From: Proales similis
Taxonomy: Eukaryota > Rotifera > Eurotatoria > Ploima > Proalidae
DNA: 64,000 nucleotides
Direction: 5' to 3'
Assembly: GCA_019059635.1 (NCBI GenBank)
Contig: JAGVRJ010000010.1
Coordinates: 126,501 to 190,500, forward strand
Shown here one piece after another: positions 1 through 9,935 of this stretch (position 1 is its first letter; each line of letters begins with the position of its first letter). The notes under the pieces are model-generated. The model was not told the DNA's origin, searched no databases, and was given only the letters and a program-made list of their open reading frames with translations. The position numbers and the translations under genes are program-made.

Positions 1-3000
1 GTGTACTTTTGCAGGTTGATGAGCTCGTCTCGTTCGAGAAACATGCGAGGAACCTCCACTCGGTGCGTGTCCGATTTCTCATAGCTTCAAGGTGAACGAT
101 AGAGGCCTCAGAACCGATTGAGATGAACTAATCGACAGCTTACTACTCAATGGCCATGGGCAAGTCGGCCCGTTCTTCGCTTATTTTTGCGAACTGGTAG
201 CACGTGGTTCTGAAGTGAATTCGATCGAATCGATTGGCCACCTCTAGAGCTCGTGGCCACATCTCCATGTCCTGGTAGAGTTTGTTAAGCAGGTCGAATC
301 GTTTCGCGCCAATGAACAGTTTTTCCGCCTCGTCCTTCAAATTTTGCTTTTCATTTGCGAAAGAGTGAGTCTAGTGGAGTGAGGCCACTTACAATCATTC
401 CCAGACTGAGGGCCACGATGCCAACTTGAGTGTCCGAATCGGCGCCCTTTAGCGTCTCTTCTCGAAGCATTCGGATGCCCTTTACGTTTCCCATTTTTCC
501 GAGGCACACTTTGGCCACGTCGACTCGGTGCGATTTCACACACATTTGCGCCATGTTCTGCCACACCGACTCTCTATTTGATTGAGTTTAAGCTCGACAA
601 GTTTTTTGTAGGCTCACTGGCTCACTTTTTAATCAATTTTATGGCTTTGAACGCTTCGTCCATGTCGCCGATGGTCAAAAAGTAGCTGAAGTTGACGATC
701 GCGTTTGTGGTGCTTTGGTCCGACTTGGTCATACCAACAAAATCGCGCATGATTTTGGCGGCCAAAAACTCCGAGTAGAAGAGAAACTCTTGAATGAACG
801 GCGCTGAATGAAGAGTCAAATAGGAGGCGGTCGTTGATCGATTACCTTGAGGCGTCTGCGCATTTTCTTCTTCATTCTCTTCTTTGTCCAGCTTGGGCAC
901 TTGGTAGCCAACATACTCGAGGCCTTGGTCGCCGCTCTCAATCATCCGGCCCTTTTGAAATAATTCGCTTGAAGCCTTAAATCAGGCAATTTGAAATGAA
1001 ACTCGCCTTTGTGCCGAAGAAGTGATAAGGGACGCGAACAGAAATCAGTTTGCTGTAGATCTCGCCTCGAGGATAGCTGTCGTAGACAAGCAGGCCGTGA
1101 TCCGGGTTGAAGAACAGCGAGACAATGAGGCATTCGCTTGATGCTTTCAAGTCGGGGCTTATCTCTTCCATGTCCGGCGGAGTGTCCAGATTTCCGCTCA
1201 GATTGGACGAGACAGACATTTTGCGCTTGTTGTCTTGGGCACTTCGGCGTGCCTTGAGGACGCTCTCCGGCAGCAGGTGAGCTTCGCATACCAGCAGCCT
1301 GGGATCGAAGTGCTCCCAATAGTGCACGCTCGGGTAGCGGCCACATATCTCTTTGCCGATCTCAATTTTACTCCTTCACGCTCAAGTTGAAGCATTTGGT
1401 TCGTCCTATTTGAGATGAAATCGTGTTTACTTCTCAAATGCGGTCTTTTCGGCCGAGTCATCGATTAGCTCATCCGCATCGCTGAGGCCCTTTTCAAAGT
1501 CGAAATAGCCCAGACTGTCGCGGTCCAAGTTCCAAATGTACAAATTTGCGTCCGGAATGTCGTTGCGCTGGAATTCAATCGCAGTAGTTTTAGTGCTCAA
1601 TGAAAGAGAAAGAGCTGCTAGACATACTCTCATGATGGTGGTGGTCACACGGAGGCCATCGCAGCTGATTCCGAGATTCCTGATCGCATCAAAGTGCGGA
1701 ATTTTCTCTTTCAAATTCATCGAGCCTCCCACCAGCTTGGCCTCTCGTCGACTTAGATCGAAAACCTTGAGAACGCCTTGGGTGGTGCCGACCGCCATGT
1801 GGGCGCCGTTCACTGTGGCCAGGTAGGGATCACCCTCGCTTTCAATGAATGGCAGTGTTTGCTTCACCGTGCCCTTGAAGCGTCAATACAAGTGAGATGC
1901 TGGCAAGTAGAGACAGTCGAGGGCAGTTGGGAAACCTGAAACGTTCGAACGTTCACTTTGCTCGGCTCGAGTGTGTAAACGTTTTGCTCGAAAATGGCGC
2001 AGGATATGGCCTCGCATGGAAAGTCGCCAATTTCTTGCCGAACAATTCGATCGTCGAGCTCTTTTGAGTTGTGATTTATGACCATTTCGATGACTTTGAC
2101 TTTTTTGCCGTTCCAGATCACGATGTGGTTCTGCAAGTGAAACTAAAACCAGCCGCTTCAGATGGGACAAAGAGGCCAAGTTTACTTTAGCAGTGGCAAG
2201 CCCTTTGAACTGAAAGTCGACTTTTTCCTCTTTGATTAAATGCTCTTTGAAAAAGGCCAGATGCATTATGTTGGGGCCCAGCTGCATAGCGGCCAACTAT
2301 CAGTAGAGTTGGAAAGAGATCATGAGCCGGGTCGATTCAATGCTCAGTCAGACAACTGTTGCTTACCCCGTCGCGGAAATCCGAGCTCATAATCTGTTCG
2401 CTGAGTATGAACGCAGTGTTGGTAAAGTTGGCGCACAGCAGATTCAAATTGGTGCCGAACTATTGCACAATTCAAAGCTCAACTCGAGCAACAAACGGGC
2501 TCAAGAAAATCTCCTACCTTGATCTGCCTGATCGGCTGAGGCTGAATGAACTTGGCATGCATTATTTGCCAGCATGCTTCTGGCTCGCCGTTCTTGACGC
2601 GGTTCTGCATGAACTTCCACATGGCAATGTCGCCTTTGTCAGTTCCGGCCGCGATGATGCCCTTGCTGGCCGAATAGGTCACACTGATTATGGACTCGCT
2701 CGACAAGTAGCCGTATTGAATGGACAGCGGCAAAATGAAATTCTCGTCTTTCTCAATGTCCAACACCCTAAACCAAGGCCGGTTTAGAAAATTTGCTTGC
2801 ACCAGTTACCAATTAGCAATTACCGAATCATGTTCTCGCCGCTGACGTAAGCTAGAAGGCTCGAGCCGATCCAAGCAAAGTCGAGCTGGTTGCTTTTGGC
2901 GCTCAGCTTCACCTTTAATTGTGGTTTTGTTTGCTTTGAGCGCAATTGATGCTTGAATGAGAGGAAGCGCTTCTTACAGTCATTATGTGATTGAATTCAT

Positions 3001-4001
3001 ATTCAGATTTGAAGAGGTATTGGTTGAGAATCTGATTGGCCGAGATGCAGATCAGCATCGACTTGTCCTGACTGTACAAGAGCCGATTGACAGCTCCCTC
3101 TGTTTCGAAGAATTTGAAAAAACGGCCAAAGTCGTTGACAAAGTGAACACAGCCGCGGCTGTCGCCAAACACAAACGAGCTCGACTCGGTTGCGTTCATG
3201 AACATGGTGCGTGTGTCGAGCTGTTTGCCCGACTTTTTACCGCCCCGTGAGCCGAATTCGAACAGCTCGAGCGCCGACTCGTCGCCCGCAATCGCCGCTT
3301 TCGCCAGCATGTGAAGCTCTTTCTCATGCATGCCGAACGACGACGGCTTGCATATGATTTCTGTTATTTGGCTCTCGGTGCAGAACTCGTTCAGAGGCGG
3401 CTGCACGATTTTGCCGATCGAGTCCATTTTCCAGATTAGCACTCGTCCGCTCTTCAAGTTTTTGTAAAATTGTTAAATCGTGATCGAAATTTCATCAGAC
3501 TTGACAAGTGATTACCGCGTCGCCTGTGATCAGCTTGAACGCGTTCGTGCTGAAGCAGAGAGCTGTGACAGTGAACTGATGCAGACCGACAAATGACTCT
3601 AGCCGCTTTGAGTTCTCGTTCCATGAGGTCAGCTCGCCGCCTTTAGGTTAAGGTTCAGCAAACGAAATCGTTACTCTAGCAGCGCTTTACCTTCCCATGA
3701 TGAAATGAATATCTTCTTTTTCGGATGCCAGACCAGCTTTACCGGTGCAGTAGCGCGCTGGATAATTGCTCCCTCGTTCAGCTCGCCCTGTTTTGTTTGG
3801 GGCAGCGTTAGTAGGTGACCAGACAAACAAGCGAAACGAACGCGCAATGGTTACTTCTTCAAAGTGGATGTGGATCTGACCGGTGGAATTGGGCGAATAG
3901 GAGGCGATCGCAAGCAGAGGAAACTTGCTGTGCCATTCAAAGAACAAAAAGTTCGGATCGGCCAGCGGCGTTTTCAGCTCATAGTCAAAGAAGAGCGCCA
4001 T
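1..4001 (-). CDS. IFT140: Intraflagellar transport protein 140 (IFT-A subunit), 3' end missing
   Basis: IFT140 is a core IFT-A subunit that acts in retrograde transport and in loading membrane proteins into cilia. The ATG at 4001 opens [16 protein letters not shown], matching the start of animal IFT140. The N-terminal beta-propellers follow in about ten exons, with diagnostic stretches [13 protein letters not shown] (about 1750), DFVGMTKSD and [15 protein letters not shown] (650-760). The TPR-type helical region starts with [20 protein letters not shown] (490-560). The last intron in the window is 143..85 (59 nt, GTAAGC...TTGAAG) and joins IEY to [14 protein letters not shown]. The gene continues past position 1, so roughly the C-terminal half of the TPR solenoid is absent. 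A perfect RFX X-box lies 158 bp upstream of the ATG. Family assignment is very secure; individual middle exon boundaries were not all resolved. Confidence 0.95.
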
Positions 4002-4448
4002 TTTCTTCTAAAAAGCAATTCTCAAGTCAAATTTGGGTTTCATTCAAAGATTGTTGAGTTATTATTATTCACAGATGTTAATGATCGATCATGGAATGTT
4101 ATTTAGATCTCGTTCTAGTGCACAGCGCGAGTAAAAGCGAGCCCATGGAATCTATAGCGTTGCCATGGCAACTGTCAGACTCGCGCAACTGCATTCCTCA
4201 TTTGTCCTCCTATTGAAAGGGTCGCGCAAGGTGGAGATTTTTCGCTGCCGTTGCTCTATTTATTCATCTTATGGACTTGGAACAAGTGAAAAAAGCATGA
4301 AAGTGATGATCCATAGAGATAAAAGGGACAAGCAAGACGCAAATTGAAAAGCAAATTGAAATAAAAGAAAGAAACTCGAAAAGAGAAAGAGAGAGAGACG
4401 GATAAGGAAAAGGCGGACAAATAAAATCGGTGGCCGGTTTAGGGCCGT
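4002..4448. other. IFT140 upstream region / MON1 3' flank
   Basis: This 447 bp gap carries the IFT140 promoter (minus strand) and the MON1 3' end. It holds a perfect X-box palindrome at 4159-4172 and a purine-rich GA stretch around 4376-4410. I see no gene in it. Confidence 0.6.
4159..4172. promoter_or_regulatory. RFX X-box upstream of IFT140
   Basis: The sequence GTTGCCATGGCAAC is a perfect 14-bp palindrome and fits the canonical RFX-factor X-box (RYYNYY, 1-3 nt, RRNRAC). It lies 158 bp upstream of the IFT140 start codon, the usual distance for X-boxes in ciliary gene promoters. The motif match is direct; RFX binding is inferred. Confidence 0.8.
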
Positions 4449-6067
4449 CTATCGCTGAAGTGTTGGCATTGAGTTGATAAAGAGTCTGGACTTGTGTTTT
4501 TGAGTGAACTCCAGAATTCTGTTGATCACTTTGATTGCAATCTCTTTGTTTATGAGCGGCGAAAAGGTGGCGTAGATTTCGAAGCTGCTCGTTACCCAGC
4601 CGAGCACGGTCTCGTACTTTTGCTGTTTGTAGATGATTTTGAGCGCCGTCTTGTCATTGTGAAGTCGATGATAGAGCTGCTGGTACATTCTGAACACGTG
4701 GCGCTGTCTCTCCTCCGACTGAGAGTAAGGCAGTGAAAAGTCTGACGAGTAGAACTGGAATAGACTGTTGTCTTTGAATAGAAAGTGTCTGAGCAGGCTC
4801 ATATCGACCATGGACAGGAGCTGTGAATAGTCTCGCTTGGACGCTTCGAACTGTCCGATCAGATTGGCGGAGGAGAGCTTGGCCTGAATTCGCTTGCGGC
4901 ACTCGTTCAACTCGGACGATTGCTCTTGATTGCACAGGCCGGTCAAGAATACGAGGCAAGTGCGACACGCCTCGTCGAGCATTGAGATGTACGCGTACAT
5001 GACCCCGTTGCTGTCAAAGCGGGGCAAGCAAATCGGGTACCAAGTGAACTCGGCCGAGTTGTGCGCATCGCGTCCAGTCAGAACGTTGATGAGCAGATGA
5101 ATGTCACTGGGCAGTAGATTGCGGCTCTTGGGGCGAATCAGCGACACGAGCCGGTTGTCGTATAGGAGCAGGCCGAATATTACGTAGGACAAGGAGCTTA
5201 TCTGTTGCGCTATTGTCTTGGACACTTGCTCTCGTGCGTCGGACGCAAGCGGATGCGAACTGACGCAGTTCAACAACATTCCGTGGTCGCTCTGGAATCT
5301 CACTACAATGTTGTCCATGAGTCGCTCGGTGCCGGTCAGCTTGTTGCGGAGGTCGTAATTGTAGTGACGGTCGAATATCTTCTCAATCAACGACTTGGTC
5401 ACCACGCTCACTATTTGATCGTGGACGTAGTCGAGCTGAAGTCGCATGTTGTCCACACTCTCGAGTGCCACACCCGATACGCAAACCAGAATCAAGTGAG
5501 TGCGATGCACAAACACTATTTTCTTGTTGCCGGCCACAACCAGGTTCAAACGGTTCTCGTTGTCGCACTCGACTATTGAGACGAGCGCCTGCAACAGGCC
5601 CATGAATGTGACCAGTTCGGTTTCACTTCCGTGACTGCGAAAAAATGACTCAATCAGTTTGCACCTCAAGTAGAGTCACTTACAGACTGTAGATCGGCTT
5701 TCCGGCTTCGCTAAGAACGAATATGTGACGCTCGTTGTTGCGCCATTCTTCGTTCGTTTCGAGCTTCTCGCTCTCCTGCTTCTCTTCGTCGTCTGCGTCG
5801 TCGTGGGCGCCAGTTGAAGCGGCCTGCTCTTCTGTTCGACTGCTGCTCTCCTCCAAATCGTTCAGATCACGCTGCTCGAGCTGGAACCGCTGCGCGTTGT
5901 GTTCGCCTTCGTTTTCGGCCGCGTACAAGCCCATGTCGTCGCCTGTCCATTCGGATTCGAACTGTACTTGACGTGCTTGAATGATAGAGTGCGCGGTCAA
6001 CTCTCGATCGGCCTAGCGTACATACCGCATTCGATGCATTGTCTAGTTCGGACTGGCTCTTATCCAT
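4449..6067 (-). CDS. MON1: Vacuolar fusion protein MON1
   Basis: MON1 pairs with CCZ1 as the GEF that activates Rab7 during early-to-late endosome conversion. Three exons (6067..6026, 5961..5684, 5634..4449) with 64- and 49-nt introns give 501 residues. The acidic, disordered N-terminus is followed by HIFVLSEAGKPIYSLHGSE, the hallmark start of the first longin domain, then YNYDLRNKLTGTERLMDNIV and ICLPRFDSNGVMYAYISMLD, which align with animal MON1A/B. The start is the ATG at 6067 (MDKSQSELDN); the exon 1-2 junction was chosen because CAG at 5964-5962 restores frame. Length is close to other animal homologues. It is divergently arranged with SRSF1. The N-terminal exon is the least certain part. 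Confidence 0.93.
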
Positions 6068-6830
6068 TTGAAGTAGCAATTGCGCTTCGCGTTCGCGACC
6101 TTTCGCAGCTAAAACGCCGCCACTCGTCTTGTCATTGAAAATTCACGCTAATTCACGATCACATGATCACACTCTTTTCACAAGCGCCTCTATTGTCTCA
6201 TTTTAGATTCAGTTCGCTTTGCTTTCAATTTCAACTTTGAAATTCGACATTTCTTCCCTCAAACTCTAGCCGGTTTGATGCGGACCTGGAAGGTTGGTCG
6301 AGTGTTGTGCCTTCTTCGTCACTAGAGCAAGCGGACACCTCTTTTTGTAGTGCAAGGTCAAATTCGATTTCACTTGAGCTCATTTTTGCGACTTTATTGT
6401 TCATGTTGGTGCTGTTGAGCAAAAGGCAGTTGAACATTGCGTTTGAGTTGGTTGGGCGTTAGTTGCGCCGCTCTGGCGGGAGCTGATGACTGACCGAGAT
6501 GCGGAAAGGTAAGTTGAAGACAATCTCGTGTCGCTACGTTGGCAATGTGCACGCGAGAGGGGGGACCGCATCTGATTGGATATGAGTGAATGCAGGAGAA
6601 TGACTCAGTGGGGTTAAATGGCTGGCCACATGCACCAATAGACGCCTGCGTTCATATTTATTCAATGGCCGAAGAGTGGTGAGAGAATGGCGCAGAGACC
6701 GAGCGAGCACCGTGCGCCGAACATAAATGGCCGGCCACGGTCTATATACTCGTGCACGGAGAGTTTAAATTGTCGCAATTCTAGAATCGCTATTTAGAAC
6801 TTTGATTAGTCTGAGCAGCCTAGCCTCAAC
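6068..6830. promoter_or_regulatory. Divergent MON1/SRSF1 upstream region
   Basis: About 760 bp separates two diverging genes and must hold both promoters. A TATA-like TCTATATACT at 6741-6750 sits 80-90 bp before the SRSF1 ATG. A 68-codon minus-strand ORF at 6231-6437 has no recognised homology and is not called. Confidence 0.4.
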
Positions 6831-8360
6831 ATGAGCAAGTCGGATAGCCGCATCTACGTCGGAAATTTGCCACAAGACGTGCGCACCAAGGACATTGAAG
6901 ACTTGTTCTACAAGTACGGCAAAATCAGGTACATCGACCTGAAGAACCGCAAAGGTCCGCCATTTGCCTTTGTCGAATTTGACGATCCGCTCGATGCGGA
7001 AGATGCGATCAATGCCCGCGACGGCTACAATTTCGACGGCTATCGACTTCGAGTTGAATTTCAGAAGGGATCGCGCGGTGGCCCCCGAGGAAGAGGCGGC
7101 CCTCCAACCCGCCGCTCCGACTATCGCGTCCTTGTCTCAGGCCTTCCGCCGTCAGGCAGCTGGCAGGATCTGAAGGACCACATGAGAGAGGCCGGCAACG
7201 TCTGCTACGCTGATGTCTACAGAGACGGCACTGGCGTTGTTGAGTTCATTAGACAAGAGGACATGAAATATGCCATCAAGTACCTGAACGACACCAAATT
7301 CAAATCACACGAGGTAAGCGTTTGTGTTGATTTACGAGTCCCTCTCCGTCCATCCGATCAATCCTGGGCAGTCGAACGGTGAACAATGCTGGAACGTTGG
7401 GAAAAGAGTCCGCATCTCAAGCCATCCAAGTCCCTCTCCCCGCCAATATTACAAATGATTATCGTGTCAAAACTCGATTAATTACTGCGTTTAGATCTAA
7501 CGGACTAGTTTGACTTTGACTGACCTTCTCCGGACTCTAGGCTCAATTCGGATCCTTGGACCACTCGGCCTGGATCGTAGCGGATGAGAAGCTTTGTTAG
7601 GGACCGGAGCAGGACAATTTACTTGGGCTGGGCTTGTTTGGACCTATCCGCCACTGTACGAAGTGTCTTTATCAATCATTCCATCTCCACTCCACTGAAC
7701 AGCGCCCCTTGCCGAGCCTCCGCTCATCTTACCGCTCTGATCACACTTTACTTGATGATTAGGCGTCAACTTGCATTCAGCCATTCTGATTCCCACAACG
7801 AAACATGCACTAATCTTGGACTTGGTGTTTTTCAGGGTGAGACTAGCTATGTGCGAGTGAAAGAGGACAGCAACCGCAGGAAGCGTCGTTCTCGCTCAAA
7901 GTCTCGATCGAGGTCACGATCGCGTTCATCGTCACGAGGCGGAGGCCGACGACGTGACAAGGGCTCGCCAAGTCCGTCGCCGGACAAGCGTTCAGATCGA
8001 AGTGGAGACGAGAGCGAAGACGGAAAGAGAGACTCGAAGCGGCGTCGACGCTCCAAGTCGCGATCGAGTAGCCGAGACCGATCCAGGAGTGAATCGCGAT
8101 CCAGGTCACGATCTAGGAGCCGCTCGCGTAGCAACTCGCGCTCGCCATCTCCATCCAGGGCCGAAGACGAGTCAGGCGCCGCTAAACATGACGCCAGTGG
8201 CAACGGAGATGAGAGCATGCGCGAAGAGGAAAGAGCCGCCAACGGCGTCTCGGATAATCACACCGAAAACGGTGAGAACAGCCAAAGTGAAAATGTGAAC
8301 GGCGACGGCTCCTACTCGAGACAAGGCGTCGATGAAGACGATGCGTCCAATCTGGACTAA
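6831..8360 (+). CDS. SRSF1: Serine/arginine-rich splicing factor 1 (SF2/ASF)
   Basis: SRSF1 binds purine-rich exonic enhancers and promotes U1/U2AF recruitment. Two exons (6831..7313 and 7836..8360) give 334 residues. RRM1 spans about residues 9-83 (RIYVGNLP as RNP2, PPFAFVEF as RNP1). A Gly/Arg linker follows, then the pseudo-RRM with its invariant SWQDLKD motif near residue 117. Exon 2 begins GETSYVRVK, equal to the end of the vertebrate pseudo-RRM, and encodes a long RS domain of RS dipeptides. The protein is longer than vertebrate SRSF1 (248) because an acidic Asn/Glu/Asp-rich tail of about 60 residues follows the RS region. The single intron is 522 nt, far longer than most in this window. 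A poly(A) signal AATAAA is at 8423-8428. Confidence 0.96.
7314..7835 (+). other. Unusually long SRSF1 intron (522 nt)
   Basis: Donor GAG|GTAAGC and acceptor TTTTTCAG|GGTGAG are confirmed by protein homology across the junction ([12 protein letters not shown]). If the intron is retained, translation stops after position 7382, leaving both RNA-binding domains without an RS domain. SR protein genes are known to autoregulate through such non-productive isoforms; that this happens here is an inference. Confidence 0.6.
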
Positions 8361-9032
8361 TTGGACATGAGCACAGATCGTTTGTTTCGATTTCTATTCA
8401 TTCTATTATTATCGTAAGCAAGAATAAACAAGAATTCAATGATTCCCTAACAAAAATGATTCCCGTCCAGAGCTTGGCCTCTTGATCTCTCCGAGCAGCC
8501 TTTCATTTGATCGTGCCACTCAAAGCCACACGACTCTCTTATCTGTCCTAAGCCCTGGTTCTTGCCACACAGCTTGCAATTGTTGCTCTCTTCAAAGTCT
8601 AAAAATAAATGTCAAACTTAATTCTCCCCAAGTCTTTATCTCTGCCAATGCGGTCTCGAGGGGAGGAGAAGGACGAGGCAAGTGAAAGTTGGATACGTTG
8701 TTGCGGGCCAGATATGACCTTGCACTGATAGCGAATGGTAAGAGGAGCGCCAAATCGGCCTAGAGAAACGGGCCGAGGAGGCAGTGAGCATGACTGATTA
8801 TCTGCTCGGTAAAATGTGAATAAAACTGTGCCCTGAGCACAGTGAATGCACTCTATTCATGTTCGAGCTCATTAGATAGGACGTCTGACATAAAACAGCC
8901 GAGCAGAGCCGAATAAAAGTCACTAAATTAAAGAAAAGAACTAAAGAGCGCAGAGTGAAACACTTTGAAGAAAAATAGATCACAAGCAAATTGCTTGCAG
9001 TTGAACAACCAACTTAGATCAAGCAACAAATT
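8361..9032. other. SRSF1 3' UTR and upstream region of the PRAS40-like gene
   Basis: The SRSF1 poly(A) signal (8423-8428) lies at the start of this 670 bp gap. The remainder is presumably the promoter and 5' UTR of the downstream plus-strand gene. I see no other gene. Confidence 0.5.
8423..8428 (+). terminator. SRSF1 poly(A) signal
   Basis: A canonical AATAAA lies 63 nt after the SRSF1 stop codon. Confidence 0.6.
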
Positions 9033-9515
9033 ATGACACAAGAGTTGAACGAAAAGTTTCAAGGTCTGATGACTAAGAGCAAGCCGCAGCCCATCGATGC
9101 GAACGATCTTGTGTTTGAGTTTGAGGACGGCGACCAAGAAGAGATAACCAGAAGCCCGGTCAAGAGTCCAAGCGCGCACAATTCGTCGATATCTAGCGAG
9201 CACGAGTTGGTCATGTCGCCCAAGAAAAGCATCCAGCAGATCGCCTGCTCTCTTCCACGATCAATACCCCTGATGGCTCATCAAATGGGCTCGGCGACCA
9301 ACACAAATGAGTTGGAGGATGAGTTGAGCGAAAGCAACGAGAATAGTCCAGCGAATGAGTTACTGTTTAGCAATCCACCTACAGACCCGGAAAAAATCGG
9401 CGAGGCCATAATCAGCCTGGCCAGTTCGATAGTTTCAAAAGACGGCCGTGAGCTATTCGGTCCGATGCCCAGTCGACGAGTTCCGATCGAGACCATAAGC
9501 CAGTCTCTGCGATAG
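9033..9515 (+). CDS. AKT1S1: PRAS40/Lobe-like mTORC1 substrate-inhibitor
   Basis: This 160-residue single-exon protein shows the architecture of PRAS40 (AKT1S1, fly Lobe), which binds Raptor and inhibits mTORC1. A TOS-like motif FEFED sits at residues 28-32 (consensus F-x-hydrophobic-acidic-x). IQQIACSLPRSIPLMAHQ (about 69-86) parallels the vertebrate KSLPVSVPVWGF segment. After a Glu/Ser-rich acidic stretch, PEKIGEAIISLASSIV and ELFGPMPSRRVP parallel DLDRIAASMRALVL and QVFGDLPRPRLN. The block order matches, although vertebrate PRAS40 has its TOS motif and a longer Pro-rich N-terminus ahead of them. The basic site near the C-terminus reads SRRVPIET, which is not an Akt RxRxxS/T consensus. Assignment rests on short motifs and order, so it is likely but not certain. 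Confidence 0.72.
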   Translation: MTQELNEKFQGLMTKSKPQPIDANDLVFEFEDGDQEEITRSPVKSPSAHNSSISSEHELVMSPKKSIQQIACSLPRSIPLMAHQMGSATNTNELEDELSESNENSPANELLFSNPPTDPEKIGEAIISLASSIVSKDGRELFGPMPSRRVPIETISQSLR

Positions 9516-9935
9516 CGTCCAAACTCCGAGCTTGAAACTTTAGCCTACGAAACTCTGCTCTACTACCCTTTCGCTTCCTCTTTTGCCTTTTTGTTTAATT
9601 TTATTATTTTTCCCACCAAGCGGCTTGTCAAGCCCATTTTTTTTTACTTTCTGCACAGCGACACGCAATTTGGAATCAGCTGTGAAGGGATTCCGCATCG
9701 AATAGAAAATTCATGAAATGTGACCTGAATAAATGAAAGCAGCCATGCAATCGAAGCAAGACTGTTTTGTCGAGTTGGGCTGCTTTAGATAAAGCAGAGG
9801 CTGAATAGGGTTTACTCAAATAACTAAACGAACGGAATGAAACGAGACAGGACGCAAGAGCGTCCGGCAAGAAGCAACGGTCGGATTTAATAAACGCTAA
9901 CGCTAGTCATCTTAAGGGCAACTGTTGGCCGGAAT
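9516..9935. other. Tail-to-tail 3' flanks of the PRAS40-like gene and ALDH4A1
   Basis: This 420 bp convergent gap is T-rich on its left side. AATAAA occurs near 9728 and near 9887. No other gene is visible. Confidence 0.5.

Noticed and set aside
6231-6437. 68-codon minus-strand ORF upstream of MON1
   Set aside because: It has an acidic Ser-rich composition and no homology I recognise. MON1 already has a consistent start at 6067, and no splice joins this ORF to it in frame.
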